A stretch of DNA of 64,000 nucleotides, taken from Pogonophryne albipinna. Taxonomy: Eukaryota; Chordata; Actinopteri; Perciformes; Artedidraconidae. Shown here one piece after another: positions 36,001-51,000 of this stretch. The DNA lies in the NCBI GenBank assembly GCA_028583405.1, contig CM053246.1, positions 10,199,600 to 10,263,599 of the forward strand. Reading direction: 5' to 3'. A model generated the notes under the pieces. It was not told where the DNA came from, did not search any database, and saw only the letters and a list, made by a program, of their open reading frames with translations. A program made the position numbers and the translations under genes. Each line of letters opens with the position of its first letter. Within the stretch, counting starts at the first letter, position 1.

Positions 36001-39000
36001 ACAACTGTTACACATGCTGATGTAACACAAATGTTTCCAACTTGGGATCAATAAAGTATATCTTATCTTAAGATGACCCGTTCAAATCCAGTTTTGGACA
36101 GTCTGGCTGCGTTTCACTTCGGTTAAATGGATTCCTTGCGTCCCTCACTTGCGTCGTTTCCCTGCGACTAGTCCCTCCCACCAGGGAAGCATGGAGAGAC
36201 GCAAGGAAACCACGAGAAGCAGGGAAATGAGTTTTAAGAGCAATGGGACGTCCTTTCCTCCGGAGCGTCACGTGATGACGCCGCACAACTGATCGTCTGA
36301 CAGTAGGCTTGTTTGAGACGCGTTGCGGCTCGCCTCGAAAGTAGACGAGAATAGCTGATCGCAGCCGGGGGAGGTCTCAAAAAGCTCGCCTGAAGTCGGA
36401 CAGCTCGGAGTCGGCCTCTTCATCTTCTTCTTCTTCTCTCGGTTTTCTGGGGGATTGCAAACAACTTTAAGGTGCATACCGCCACCTCCGGAGTCGGCTT
36501 GACTCGGTTTGCATTTATAAAGAATGTGTTTAATCGTTAATGTCAGATATGTACTAAGTAAATACATTTGTTCCTGCTCAAGATTAGATTCAACTTTATT
36601 GTTATTGCACATATTACAGGTACTGAGACAACGAAATGCAGTTTAGCTTCTAACCAGGTGCAACAAGCAGTAAAGTGAAAAGTAATGTACACAATAGACA
36701 GAATAAAATATAGAATGAATTGAATGATGAATAAACAGTGAGGGGTATGAATACACTAGATATCAGCCTGTGAGCAGTATGAACAGTGTGTATGAATATG
36801 CTAAGATATATAAAGTATGAAAACGGTAAGCAGTGCAAGTATAGTATAAAATATATACACTGAACAAAAATATAAATGCAACACTTTTGTTTTTGCTCCC
36901 ATTTTTCATGAGATGAACTCAAAGATCTAAAACATTTTCTATATACACAAAATAACCATTTCTCTCAAATATTGTTCACAAATCTGAAAAAATCTGTGAT
37001 AGTGAGCACTTCTCCTTTGCCGAGATAATCCATCCCACCTCACAGGTGTGGCATATCAAGATGCTGATTAGACAGCATGATTATTGCACAGGTGTGCCTT
37101 AGGCTGGCCACAATAAAAGGCCACTCTAAAATGTTCAGTTTTATCACACAGCACAATGGCACAGATATCGCAAGTTTTGAGGGAGCGTGCAATTGGCATG
37201 CTGACAGCAGGAATGTCCACCAGAGCTGTTGCCCGTGAATTGAATGTTCATTTCTCTACCATAAGCCGTCTCCAAAGGCGTTTCAGAGAATTTGGCAGTA
37301 CATCCAACCGGCCTCACAACCGCAGACCACGTGTAACCACACCAGCCCAGGACCTCCACATCCAGCATGTTCACCTCCAAGATCGTCTGAGACCAGCCAC
37401 TCGGTGTTGCATTTATATTTTTGTTCAGTGTAGATATTAATTTCATGATGATAAACATGGGAACAATTATGAAAAATGTGAATGGAAGTGCTGACGTAAA
37501 ACTGACACAAAACAACAACAAACAACTCATATTTCTCACATCAAATGACATCAAAACGCATTTTAATGGCCAAACTAACCTTAAAATATTCGTTTTATTC
37601 TCTGTGGAAAATGCCTGTCGGCCATGTTTTTTTTCTGCAAGGAGAAATTTGAAGATCACGTGACAAAAAAACGTAGGGATCCTACAATTTCAGAGGCGTT
37701 TTTGTAGAAATACTACGTCCCAAGTTGTGGACCAACGTAGTTATTACACGTTTTTTTGTGAGACTGGGTTGGTTATACTTCACTCGCGTCCATATCGATC
37801 AGATCCAGCTCTCCTGATCGGCTTTATATCAAATCATTAAGAGTGAATATCGGCCGATAATGACCGGAGGCCAATCGATCGGAGCATCCCTAATTATTAC
37901 CGGACATTTTTACCGGCAGGTTTTGAATTTACCGGTTTTTAATAAATGTTACCAGCTAAAAAACGGTAATTACCAGCTAACGGAAACCCTGGAACATACA
38001 TCGAAGGGCACAGCACAGTAAAAGATGGAAGAAAGAATTATATATATTCGATTAAGAATAAGAGGATGCTTAGGTAAAGGGAGTCCATGGGAGCTTTGAA
38101 CACAACTTAAAATAACTTGAAATCTGGTGCTTTCTTTTTGGTATTGGTCTGTACACATACACAATCTCTAAATGATTTATAGGTTTTTTCTTGAGTAACA
38201 TTTTTTTTTATGAACATTGCACTAAATGTTATAAACATTGCACTAAATCAGCCTGCTAGTAACAAAGACAGGTATAGTTCTCTCAGTATCTCTTTCAGAG
38301 AGAATTGGTTGGACTGTAGCAAATACAATTTCTAAGCTGGCATAAATGTGGCATTCATTTTGTGTTGATTCAAAATTCTGATCTGCATCTAGACGCATGC
38401 TTAGACATTTTGTTTGGGGCTTGGCCACGGACTTTTGGTTATTCAACTCGTCTCTGTTTCTCTCTAATTTTTTTAACCTTTCTCTGAATTACAGCATATT
38501 ATTTGCTTAATGTGCATTGAACCAGTTTATCGATAGGGTTGATGTCATTTGGTCTTAGGGAGGTGAACAGTTGTGTATTTTCAGCATAGCTATATAAATA
38601 ATTGTGTGTTCTGATATTTTCCAGTGCGACATATAGAAAGTGAACTGAACACACTGCCTCAAAACCATAATCATAGCTTATGCTTTTCCTGATTTCCTTT
38701 TCCCCACACATTCATGCTGTGGCTGATCAACTATATTTATCTGTGCTGTAGTCATTAAAGCTCTTCACATCACCTTTATTCTTAATAATTAACTCCCAAT
38801 AGTGGTTCATGTTTAAATTCAAGCTTCTTAAATGTAGTTGGTGCTATAGCGTTGAAATATATATATATATATATATTAGCAGCTTTTTATTGGAGCTCTT
38901 GTCTTAATTCTAAAGAGGAAGGAAAGATCACTCATAAGACTAAAGTCTTTGGAAAAATGAAGGGATTGAAATCATATTGCCCTTGTTTCACACCTTGTTT

Positions 39001-42000
39001 TTGCTGTGTGAAGAGTTTGACAATGTTATTTCATATTTTCAGAAAATTAAACATTCAAAAGCAAATTCAATTGTTATGTGTGGTTTCCTTTCAGGCGCTC
39101 AGTGCCGAATCAGGACCGAGAAGGCAAAAGACCCTGAGGAGGAAGAAGAGGGAGTGGATCCTTCCTCCTGTCAAGCTCATGGAAAACACTGACTACCGAC
39201 ACAAGAAATTCATTGCCAAGGTTTGATCCAAATATTATTTCCCACAATTTGCATACACAGTAATTATAATTTGTCACTGGCAAAGTGCCCAGTTGGATGA
39301 GCTTCAATTTTTTTTTTTTTAAATGGTTTTTGTCACGCCTTTGCCTGCAGTGAGCCAACCTGTTTCAACTGGTTTGAGTCCTCAGCTGTGCTGCTGGGTG
39401 ATTTGGCCCTGGGCTTCAGTACAGGCTAAAGAGGTGACGTTTTAACAGAACGTTCCCATAAGAAATAGGGAACATAGTGTACCAGTAACATCTGAGTGTA
39501 TGTATTATTAGAGAAGCCACGCCTGCATTGGTAATTTATGAGTACAAATATGAGTGTACCCCAAGCAAACCTGTTATTAACGTTTATTTGTGCAGAGTGA
39601 TACATATTTATTGCTATAAATTAACGCTTGGCAACGATTACCATTTTTAATCGTGATTAATCGCATGATTTTCTTCGCTTAATGCGCAAAATTCAATAAT
39701 GAATTCAAAACCAGTGTATTGCGCACTTTTATTTTGAAAGCACTGCTATAACAAAAGTGCAATAACATTGTAAACAAATAATATGCTTTTTAACAGCAGT
39801 ATTCCCTTTACACAGTAGCAGTTGAAATATTTCTTGTAAATCTCAACTTCAACATTAATTAATGTAATCAAATATAAATATAAAACCAAAGCTATGTGCC
39901 ACTCATAGACTGGTGCCACTGCAAGGGCATTAACATTTTATCTAGTTAAAGAAAAACAAGTTACCCTCAGAGTCCAGTGAGAAGAAAATTCAACTTTGCA
40001 GTGGTTACAAATAACTCTGGTTCTATCAACTCCGCCGTCTGGAAGAGATTTAAAATGTCCATGTTTCTGTCCTGCCACTTCTCTTCTGTTTCGGTTCATG
40101 TGAGCGCTGCAGCAGTCTTAGGCCCACCCCAAATGCTCTCATTGGTTGAGATGCGTAAAGACGCCCATCCTAAGCCAATACTGATCAACATCCCACCCCT
40201 CCTGTGACCCATGGTTTGTCTGTATGTGTATTCAGAGCCAGTGAGCAACATACTTTTAAAATAATAACATTAATTAAAAAAATGTAATGATCAGCCCTAA
40301 TTAATTAATTTGTTAACTGTCAAAAACCAAAGTGGCTTAGGTTGAACGTCCTGCAACACTAACGGAGCGTCCACACTACAGCTTCAAAAAAAGCTTGGAG
40401 CTGGGCGTGTCTGAAGCTTGGGGATTTTATTCGAGCAATGCGACCAACAACCAATCACATGAATCTCCCGCCCCCGACATACAAAGCAAAAAAACCCGGG
40501 GATTTTATGCAAGCAATATATATAAACTCCCCAAACAGGCGAAAACCTACCAGTTTCACCCACTGTCTCTGCCACCTCCCTCCATGACTGGTTCTTCCGG
40601 TTTGTATCCCGGTAGGTGAAGAGGGTCTGGTCATACAAAACCGGGTGATTTGCTACGGCGATAAATAGTTTCTCCTCCATCTTTTTTTGAAATATAGAAA
40701 TCAACGGCGGGATATCTCTCCCAGCTTAGACGCGGTTTGATTGGCTAGCGCTTGAGCTGTCAGATTTTCAGAAACGGGATTTGATTGGCTGGCGCTGGCT
40801 ACTCCGGCGTCTCCGGCGTCAGAAGTTGAACAATGAGACGGCGGAGACGGACCGCTATGCTACCCACAATTCAGTTCGGCGAAAAGCGAGGCAACGTGAC
40901 ATCACCCCATTCAAAGTGAATGGGGTGACGCGTTGGAAACTGTTTTTGAAGCTGTCGACGCTGTAGTGTGGACGCAGCGTAATAGTGGACTGAACTTCAA
41001 GGTTTTGTTACAGTTTCAATCAACTCACTTTGTATTTTAGATTACATTACACTGGATATGGATGTTATCGTCCTGAATTAAATATTGCAAGATTCTTAAT
41101 GGAACTCTGGTTTTAAAGCTTGGCCTTTGCAGACCATTTACATTCACAAAAACCTATATAACACACTACAGGAGAGGGAAACCTGAATAGCAAGTCCATG
41201 ATTCCTCTGTCTGTGTTTTGTTGTCAGATTCGCTCAGATAAAGACTTAGGTGAGCTGGTGGGTTATTATCTCACTGGAGAAGGAGCTGACAAGGAACCCT
41301 TCAATCTCTTTGTAGTGGACCGAAAGACGGGGTTTGTACGCATCACTGAATTACTGGACCGGGAGAAACGCCAATTCTACAATGTAAGTCTTTCTTTAAA
41401 GTTGTACTGTCCTGAAACCTGATGAAGACTGGTGGGAGAATAAAGCTCACGTTCCTTCAGTCACAGAGCTTTACTGAATGTCACTAGCCTACCCTTGTGC
41501 ATACAGTATATTGTTTTGGACTTTTGTTTCAGATCAGATCAAAAGAGGTTTATTGTCATTATACTTGATATACTATAGATGAGATTTGGTAGGCTTCTCT
41601 CTATGCATTTAAAAATAAAAACTAATAAATGTAAGCAGGGATTACAACAGTGATTAAAAACCGTTATAGCAGCAAAGAGAATACAAATAAAGAAGGCACT
41701 AGTAACGCCCAAATATTTCAGATGATTGTCAACGTTTTGTGCAAGCAGATTTGTAATATTAACGAAGCTTCAAATAAATGTAGTAATTAACCTGTATGTA
41801 AAGTTTAAACAAGGAGGTTACCTGGCATACATTCCCACAGACCTTAAGAAACGCATTTGTGACAACCAAGCGTCATAGGGACGAAATATGCTTCCACATA
41901 AAAGTTTAGTTTAATAGGTATGTATATTAAGAGACCAGGCTTGGCACATGCACAAAACAGCAGCGATAAGAAAGTGCAGATGTGACAGCTGTGACATCCA

Positions 42001-45000
42001 CAGTCAGGCAATTTACTTTTTTTAAATTTTACAATTTAAGTCAATTTATTTTCTTCTAAACAAACCTGCTCAAAAATGCTGCGAGAAGATGCAGGATGCT
42101 CTGAAAAAAATCTAGTGAAGCAACATTGAATTGAGGTTTGGGTGTCTGTATTCTATCTTCAAAGATCAATAGTAAAGTGTTTCTTCATGTAACTCATGCA
42201 GCTAACAGGGATCGCAAGGTTCAAAGACGGGAAGAAAGCAGAGGATGATGTCCCACTGATAGTCACGGTTCTGGACCAGAATGACAACACTCCTTATTTT
42301 GAGCTGCAAATGGGCAACATCACAGAGGAAAGCAAACCAGGTAGTGTCACATGTTTGAACACATATCAGCCTGCTGCTGTAAGAGAATGATGGAAACAGT
42401 CAGAACTCAGAAATGTTAAATCAGTAAAGCAACATTAAAAATAATAAAAGTCCTTTATTTAAAACGTATTTAAAATAATAAAGGATGACAATATAAATGC
42501 ACTAAAAGTGCTAAAAGTAAAAGTACTTATTTTTCACAATAGCCCATACCTATAGTAACAAAGCTCAAAACTCAACGGAAACGGGGAAACTAAAAAGTGA
42601 TGCTGGGATCGAAAGCACTTCGGGGATTATAAATTCGGCCATAAAATGTCAATTGTATAGGCATATTTTAACATGTGATGTAATGGCATGATTCCTTCCG
42701 AAAATATTGCAGATCTGCTGTAAGCTAGCTAACGTAGCTAACCTAGCCATATATTATGAATATACTGACAAAGCACACAATTATGAAACAGGCTTACTCT
42801 GCCAACAGTGACAGTTGGACAACTTTATAATCACCGAATGCCAACAAGCGCTCCAGTCCTAGCTGTGTGCATCACTTTTTAGGTTCCCCGTTTTCATTGT
42901 GTTTTCAGCGTCTTGCAGCGTTTTTTTTTTCTTAAAGGTGGGGTAGGTAAGTTTGCAACCCAGTCTCATGGCATTTCGTGTTCACCAACACGATTTGTAA
43001 TCTATTGATTCGTGTTCACCAACACGATTTCCCCCTTTTTTTCGTGTTGCACAGCACGATTTTAAAAGCAATGTATTTCTACTGGTAATGTGTTTCGTGC
43101 CTCCGGTCGGGTCGAGGAAGACCGGAAGCTGTGTGGTTCATAAAAACATGTTCTTACTCAATATCAAGCCACAGTTATTGCTTTTATTTTAAATCGTATA
43201 ATTTCGGACTTTTGTTGCCGTCTGTGAGTAAAATAAATGGGGCTCAGAGCCTCAGAATACTGAAATCTGTATTTTTTTTAATCTTTTTTTCCTTCTAATT
43301 TGTTATTCTTTTCAAAATAACACACTGTTATTTACTCACCAATAACACACAATTATCCTTGCTTTTATTTATTGGTTTGATTCCATAATCTCGGGCTTCT
43401 TTGGCGTCCGTCAGGAACTGAATTTCAAAATAAAAATAACCGGAAACAGACGTAGGCATTTCGAGCGATTACCCAAGATCCTCAGCTATGGTTTAAGCTC
43501 GCTGATTGGATGTTTTATGCATGCTGGGATTTGGTGTCTATATGATATGAAATCCGGAAAACATTTTAAAAGAATAAAATAATACTTAATTCCGAGTGCT
43601 CTTGCTTTTCTCTTTGAAAGTCATCACATAACGGCATTGTAATACACGGTTCGGCTGCATTACATATTACAGATCTGCCGTAGTTCTTTATTTATAGAGC
43701 CCCGATTAGAAGACCTTTGGAAAAACTGAAGAAATAACGCCGAAACTGAATACTTGACGTGGATCATAAATATATCAACAATTAAACAACATCTTCAATT
43801 TCTCTTCACACAATACGTCTCCTTGCAGTATCAACACTAATTCGGCTGACTTTTACATTTGATCTAATTCACAGATACGTTATATTTACACCATAACGGT
43901 GCACAGCTGATATAAAAGGACTTGTAGTTTTTAAAGATATTACTGATTTTCTTTGAATGTAAGAATGTAAATACTGAGTCTGAAATAGTATAGCAATATG
44001 CTGTAAAATGATGTGAAAGCATGAATAAAACTACACATCTTCAGATGTTGTACATACATAAGTGTCCTACACTAATAATACAAAGTTATTATGGCTGTGT
44101 GTACCTTGTGTGCACCGCCTAGTGGTTAAAGCACATTATTGAATTATTGTTTTTATGTGTTATATTTGATAAAAAAAATATTAAGAGTACATACTTTCAT
44201 AGGGGGAAAGTAGAAGGTCTGTGATAGAAATATAGAATATAAAAAATCAAGAAGATACTATAAGTGATCTCTACAATAAAACAGTTTAGTGCAGGATGTA
44301 CAAAGATATTAATAGGAGGAGGTGCAAAACAGACAAACTAATTAACCTTTATTTAAACATTAAATAATACTTTAGATTAAGGTCTTCTTTTAAATAAGAA
44401 AACAACTTTGGGGGTATCTATCTACAGATAAATATTAAGCCTGACAAAGTACTTAACGTCTAATATATTGCTTTCCTGCAATGTTAACTATGTTGAAGCA
44501 CTTCTTTTAACTCATATTATACACATTAATTATACTCTTATGTATGTAGATAGTATAAGAAATGTGCAGAATATGACAGTTTAATGGTGGAGGTACACAC
44601 ATATTGATAGATGTCTTGTAATGCGCTGTTAAGGAACCTGTGACCCAAGTTTTTCATTCATTGCATAACTACACCGTAGTTGTGTATATGATTATGTCAA
44701 TAAACCTTTTCAAATCTTGAAATCTTGAAATCTTGAAAGGGATGTGCAAAATAGCCATAATATACAGTCTTTAATGAACTATTAGTAGAGAATAACGAGT
44801 AATGAATATACTTTATTACTCGTTTCCATTCATGTCAATTGCAGATAAATGTTTAGTCTTCTCAAGCACCAACTATCAAATATCTCTCCTGATTGTTGGC
44901 ACTTGACAATCACTTTACCTGAATTTTACTCAGGTGTAACTAAAGTCTGATTTAAGGGTTGTTTATATTTCACATCATTAATCAGAATCTGCAAAGTAAC

Positions 45001-48000
45001 TCAAATAAGTGTAGTGGAGTAAAAATACCAGGTTAACCTCTGAATTGTAGTGGAGTAGAATTACAAAGTAACAATGAGCTGTCATGTGGGTATATATTAA
45101 TGCTGCGCATTATGGACACAAGCGATTTTCACCTATTTATTAATTATATGTTTTACATTTGATAACACCAATGTGTTTAATACTGGCAACTTCTAATTGT
45201 GGGAAAAACAAAAACGTTCAGTAGAGATGTCCCATAGAACATTTTGTGAAACACAATAGCCAGCGTGTAGTTCTGGGGGGGTGTTCGATTCCAGTTTTGG
45301 ATAGTCTGACGTGGTTTCGTTCCATTTCAAACAGCTGTTTGACGCTCGTTGTAACCTTGGCGCACTGCCACTCCAACATCCAATCCCAGAGTTTCAAGAT
45401 TAATCACGGGGACTGTAGTCCTAAACGATAGCTGGGGATTATGGGTAGTGTCGTGTCTTCGGCCATCCTAAAGTCAGAAATGTTGACAATCGCAATGTCC
45501 CTTATTGGCCTAGGTCTGTTTCCGGTTATTTTTATTTTGAAATTCAGTTCCTGACGGACGCCAAAAAAGCCCGACATTATGGAATTAAACCAATAAATAA
45601 AAGCAAGGATAATTTTGTGTTATTGGTGAGTAAATAACAGTGTGTTATTTTGAAAAGAATAACAAATTAGAAGGAAAAAAAGATTTTTAAAAATACAGAT
45701 TTCAGTATTCTGAGGCTCTGAGCCCCATTTATTTTCCTCAGACGGCAACAAAAGTCCGAAATTATACGATTTAAAATAAAAGCAATAATTGTGGCTTGAT
45801 ATTGAGTAAGAACATGTTTTTATGAACCACACAGCTTCCGGTCTTCCACGACCCGACCGGAGAAAAAGACGTGCTGCAGGCACGAAACAGTAGAAATACA
45901 TTGCTTTTAAAATCATGCTGTGCAACACGAAAAAAAAGGGGGAAATCGTGTTGGTGAACACGAATCAATAGATTAAAAATCGTGTTGGTGAACACGAAAT
46001 GCCATGAGACTGGGTTGAAGTTTGAGAAACCGGCTCGAGATACACTTTTTGTTATATTCCATGGAATGCTCTTAACATCCCGATAGCAATGAATATCTTA
46101 AGTACTTTGACAAAAAATCCATTAAAAAATGTCATCTGTGGAAGCCGTGGCGCTGTAAAAAGCACGACCAATCATTTTAGCCGGCCCGGCTAAAATAACT
46201 GGATGGCCTACCTGCCTGTCAGCCTTCCATCTGTGCACAAAATTGTCTTGCGCCCTCATTGGTCATGTGCGCGTTCGTGTGTGTTGGAGGAGGGGCTCTG
46301 TAAGGAAGTGGCAGATTTTTTCCGGTTGTGTTTTTTCTAATTCTAGCGCACTCGAGCTGGTTTCTCCAAAATTACCTACCCCACCTTTAAGCGTTTTGTA
46401 ATCATATTATAATATTTAATTTTTGATTACCTCAAAAGTTAAACAAAGGCAAACACTGTATGTGAATACTAGCTGTGAACAGATTATCTGAAATGTTATG
46501 GTTTGTGATGTGCTGCAGGAAACGTTGTTATGCAGATCAAGGGGAATGATAATGATGAAGCTGGAACAATTAACAGTGAGATCAGCTACAGGATCGTGAG
46601 TCAGGAGCCCGCAGGCACCGGTCACATGTTCACTCTAGACAGAAAGACGGGCCAACTGTACGTCAAAGAGGAAACCCTGGACAGAGAGGTGAGGCTTCTG
46701 GTCATTGTATATCAAACACATCTCACATATGTTGCAGCACCTTTCAAAAGAATAATACTTAATACAGAGTGGCTGCAAGGTGGTGCAGCCTTCTTTCAAT
46801 TGGAAGGTTGTGGGTTTGATCCCAGCCCTTGCACTCAACATGTCGATGTATCCTTGTATCCTATCCCAAGATATTTTACCCAAGTTGCTCCCAACGGCAA
46901 GGCCAATGTTGTGTGAATGTTTGCTTACTACGCTGTATGAAAGATGACTTGAAGAATTCAAAGCGCTTAGAGGGGTCGTGGATAAAGTGAAACATAAATA
47001 CAGTACATTTACCATTTACCATAAAAGAGTTTGCAGCCCTAATCTCCTCAGGCAGGTTGCTCCAAAGCCAGGAGCCCTTACAGCTAAGGCTCTATATGCT
47101 TTGCGTTTCAATCTGTACCTTGGAACAACCAGCAACGACGCATCTCAGGTTGTGGGAGTGGACATAGAGCAATAAGAGGTCTGATAAATTACTCCGGCAG
47201 CTATGCCTCTCAGGGCTTCTGAAAGGAAGCCAGTATTCGTGTGATGTAGTCGTTTTTTCTAACCTGAGTTAAATTCAAAAGCAGAGTTTTGATTAAGCTG
47301 AAAACAGGAGAAAGATTTTTTAAATGTATGCCAGGGAGGAGAGAGCAATCAAATGTACTGCTAATTTGGCTAGAACAACTGTTTCAAACTTTTATGGAGT
47401 AAGAAATAGTCTGAGCTTGTCTAGGTTGAGGTTTTGGTCGAATATCAAGACTTTTGCAGTGCTGAGTGATGGACTGGCACAGAGAACCCATGTGATGACT
47501 ATTAATCTTTTGGCTGCAGGAAATCCACTTGCAGATGTCTAGAAGGCATTTTAGCAAGTAGACTGTGTTTTGATAGTTTCAGGGCCCCAGGGTTTTTACA
47601 TCATTTGAATTAAGGCGGGATGAAAATACTTAAGTCGGAACAAGATGTTCTTTGAAATTCAATCAAGGAAAAATATACAGCAGCAATGTTTTGCCCTGAA
47701 GGTCTGACTCACCCTGCACAATATGATCACATGTCATCAGATAACAGAAGAATGTACCTGTTTTCCCTCCAACAGACTATTGACTTCTACAAACTGGTCA
47801 TAGAGGGGACTGATATGGGAGGGGGATCCAGTGGCCTAGTAGGGACAGGAACAGTGGAGGTCAAAGTCCTGGACATCAATGACAACTTCCCCACGCTGGA
47901 AAAATCTGAGGTACACACACACACACACCATGTATACATCACTTCAGGGGACATTACATTGACTTACATGCATTTCCTGGAGACTTATCCTAACCTTAAC

Positions 48001-51000
48001 CATAACCAAGTCTTCACCCTAAAATTAATGATTTCCCTCATGGGGACCTCCAATTTGTCCCCATAAGGGAGGCGAGTCCCCACACGTGACTGTGTAAACA
48101 GATTTAGGTCCCCACAAGTATAGTAATGCTAGGCCACACACACACAGCAACCCATTCCATTACATCCTTACGTTCTCAGGCACCTAGCTGCATTTTTTCA
48201 ATGACCTTTTAAGGGTACATCCACAAACCAGGATACGGATGTAGTGTTGAACACATGGTTAACGCTGTACACGTATACAAAAAAAAAAGCAACAAAACGA
48301 CTTTTGGATGTTTTGATTTATTTTTGCTCAAAGTGTATTTACTCAAATACTGTACTTAAGTACAATTTGGAGATACTTGAGTATTTACATTGTATGCAAC
48401 CTTGTACTTCTACTCCACTACTTTTATTTAATACCTTTAGTTACTTTGCAGATTTGGATTAATGATTTGAAACATAATCAACTCTTAAATAAGACCTTGG
48501 AATGTGCCCAGAGTAAATCCACAAGCTACCATTCAGTATACAAAGTCATTCAAACTAGCTGCACCTTTACCAGCTTTGAGAACACTTGAATGCATCAATA
48601 ATTATAATCAAAACGTATTGAATATATTATTCTGAAATGGACCAATCTGCAGAATGACTACTTTTACTTTAAGTATATTTTGATGCCAATACTTTTGTAC
48701 TTTTCCTTGAGTAACATTTTGATTACAGGACTTTGTTACGGTGTGTGAAGCAGGCAGGACCCAAATGCAGATAAAAACTCCTTTATTTCAAGGCTAGGCG
48801 CAGATAAACAAAGACAAAACAGAACACTCACCGAAGAACTAGTCATGACACAAGACGAACCGACAAAGACAGACAGAAAAACCAGAACTTAAATACACAC
48901 AAGACTAATCACACAAACAAGACACAGGTGAGGAGGGAGGAGAAAACACAGGGGCACCAGGTGAACACAATCGGATAAATTAGACACACCAGGGAAACTA
49001 ACGACAGGGAACCACAGACAGATTTAAACAAGACACAATGCAGACAGAAACAGGCAAGACAGGAGGTGAAGACCTTTCAAAATAAAACAAGAAACAAAAG
49101 ACAGAAAAAGACAAGACAAAATACAATACAGACAGATCGTGACAGTACCCCCCCTCAAGGGACGGATCCCAGACGTTCCAAAACAAAAACACAAAAGTCC
49201 AAAACCTCAAGCAGGGTGGGTGGAGGGGGTCAGGAGGACGGGACTGAGCTGACCGCCCAGGGGCACAGCAGAGGACCAGGAAGGGGTCTCGGGCGGACGA
49301 CCCGGGGCAAGACAGAGTCCAAAAAGGGGGACTCGGGCGGGCGGCCCGGGGGTAAGGCAGAGTTCAAAAAGGGGAATTCGGGCGGACGGCCCGGGGGCAA
49401 GGCAGAGTGTAAGGTGGGGTACTCGGGCGGCCGAGCATGATGGCGAAGGCAGCGGCAGGAAGAGTCAGGAGGCCGGGCCCAAGGGCGAGGGCAGCGGCTC
49501 ACAGAGGGCCGGGATCGAGGGCGAAGACTACGATTCTCAGGAGGTCGGGCTCGAGGGAGAAGACCAGACAGCTCCAGAGGCCGAGCAGAGCCCGGTGTCG
49601 GCCGAACAGGAACCGGAGCCGGTGGGATAGGCCTCGGCAGGATCCCCCACGGAAGAGGACCAGGAGTCGGCAGGACCCTCTCCAGGACAGGAGATGGCGG
49701 GGCCTCCAACGGAACAGGACATAGGGCTGGCAGGACCCCCGGCAGAAGAGTAGTCGGCGGGGCCTCCGACGGGACAGGACACAGGGTTGGCAGGACCCCC
49801 GGCAGGAGAGTAGTCGGCGGGGCCTCCAACGGCACAGGACATAGGGTTGGCAGGACCCCCGGCAGAAGAGTAGTTGGCGGGGCCTCCAACAGGACAGGAC
49901 ACAGGGTTGGCAGGACCCCCGGCAGGAGAGTAGTCGGCGGGACCCCCAACGGGACAGGACATAGGGTTGGCAGGACCCCCGGCAGGAGAGTAGTCGGTGG
50001 GACCCCCAACGGGACAGGACATAGGGTTGGCAGGACCCCCGGCAGGAGAGTAGACGGCGGGACCCTCAACGGGACAGGACATGGGATTGGCAGGACCCAA
50101 GGCAGAAGAGTAGTCGGCGGGACCCCAAACGGGACAGGACATAGGGTTGGCAGGACCCCCGGCAGGCGACTAGATGGCGGGACCCCCAACGGGACAGGAC
50201 ACAGGGTTGGCAGGACCCCCGGCAGGAGAGTAGTCGGCGGGACCTCCAACGGTACTGGACACAGGGTTGGCAGGACCCCCGGCAGGAGAGTAGTCGGCAG
50301 GGCCTCCAACGGCACAGGACATAGAGCTGGCAGGAACCCCCAGCGGAACCTCCAACGGGACAGGACATGGGACTTGAGTGGAGACTCGAGAGGAAACTTG
50401 AGAGGGAACTCGAACGGAGACTAGAGAGGTGACTTGAGAGTTGACTTGAGAGGTGACTTGAGAGGGATCTCGAACGGAGACTAGAGAGGTGACTCGAGAG
50501 TTGACTTGAGAGGGATCTCGAAAGGGGACTCGAGAGGTGACTTGAGAGGGATCTCGAAAGGGGACTTGAGAGGGAACTGGAGAGGAGACTCGAGAGGGAA
50601 CTCGAGAGGGAACTCGAGAGGGGACTAGAGGAGGGAATTGAGAAGGGACTAGAGAAGGGACTAGAGAAGGGACTAGAGAAGGGACTAGAGGAGGGGCCTA
50701 GAGGAGGGGCCAGAGGAGGGGCCAGAGGAGGGGCCAGAGGAGGGGCCAGAGGAGGGGTTAGAGAGGGGACTGGAGAAGGGACTAGGGAAGTGACTAGAGG
50801 AGGGACTTGAGAAAGGAATTGAGTAGGGACTAGAGAAGGGACTTGAGATGGGACTAGAGTTGGTACTTGAGAAGTGACTAGAGAAGTGAGTAGAGGTGGG
50901 ACTGGAGAAGGGACTAGAGAAGGGACTAGGAAAGTGACCTGAGGAGGGACTAGAGAAGGGACTTGAGTTAGGACTCGAGAAGAGACTAGAGAAGGGACCA

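Larger units (their letters stand above)
35004..37766. mobile_element. Diverged member of the 3-kb element family with nested insertions
   Basis: It begins near aaccagtctcacatctcac (35004) and ends gtgagactgggttg (37753-37766), a degenerate form of the CAACCCAGTCTCA terminus. The segments 35050-35430 and 35700-35885 match the interior of the 3.0-kb copies (for example gaaagtcatcacataacggc and cactgttgaggaacctgtga). A minus-strand LINE tail and a deleted Tc1 element sit inside it. The boundaries are less certain than for the two good copies. Confidence 0.6.

Noticed and set aside
46530..46916. Extension of the exon 5 frame past 46688 as a longer exon
   Set aside because: The frame runs into intron and V-SINE sequence; a gtgagg donor at 46689 and the in-phase next exon fit better.
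49230..50315. A mucin- or extensin-like host gene
   Set aside because: It lies between two LTRs, is purely repeat-encoded and has no exon structure or signal peptide.
49681..50340. CRISPR-like array (11 evenly spaced repeats)
   Set aside because: The units are contiguous 60-bp minisatellite copies without unique spacers, inside an LTR element in a vertebrate intron.
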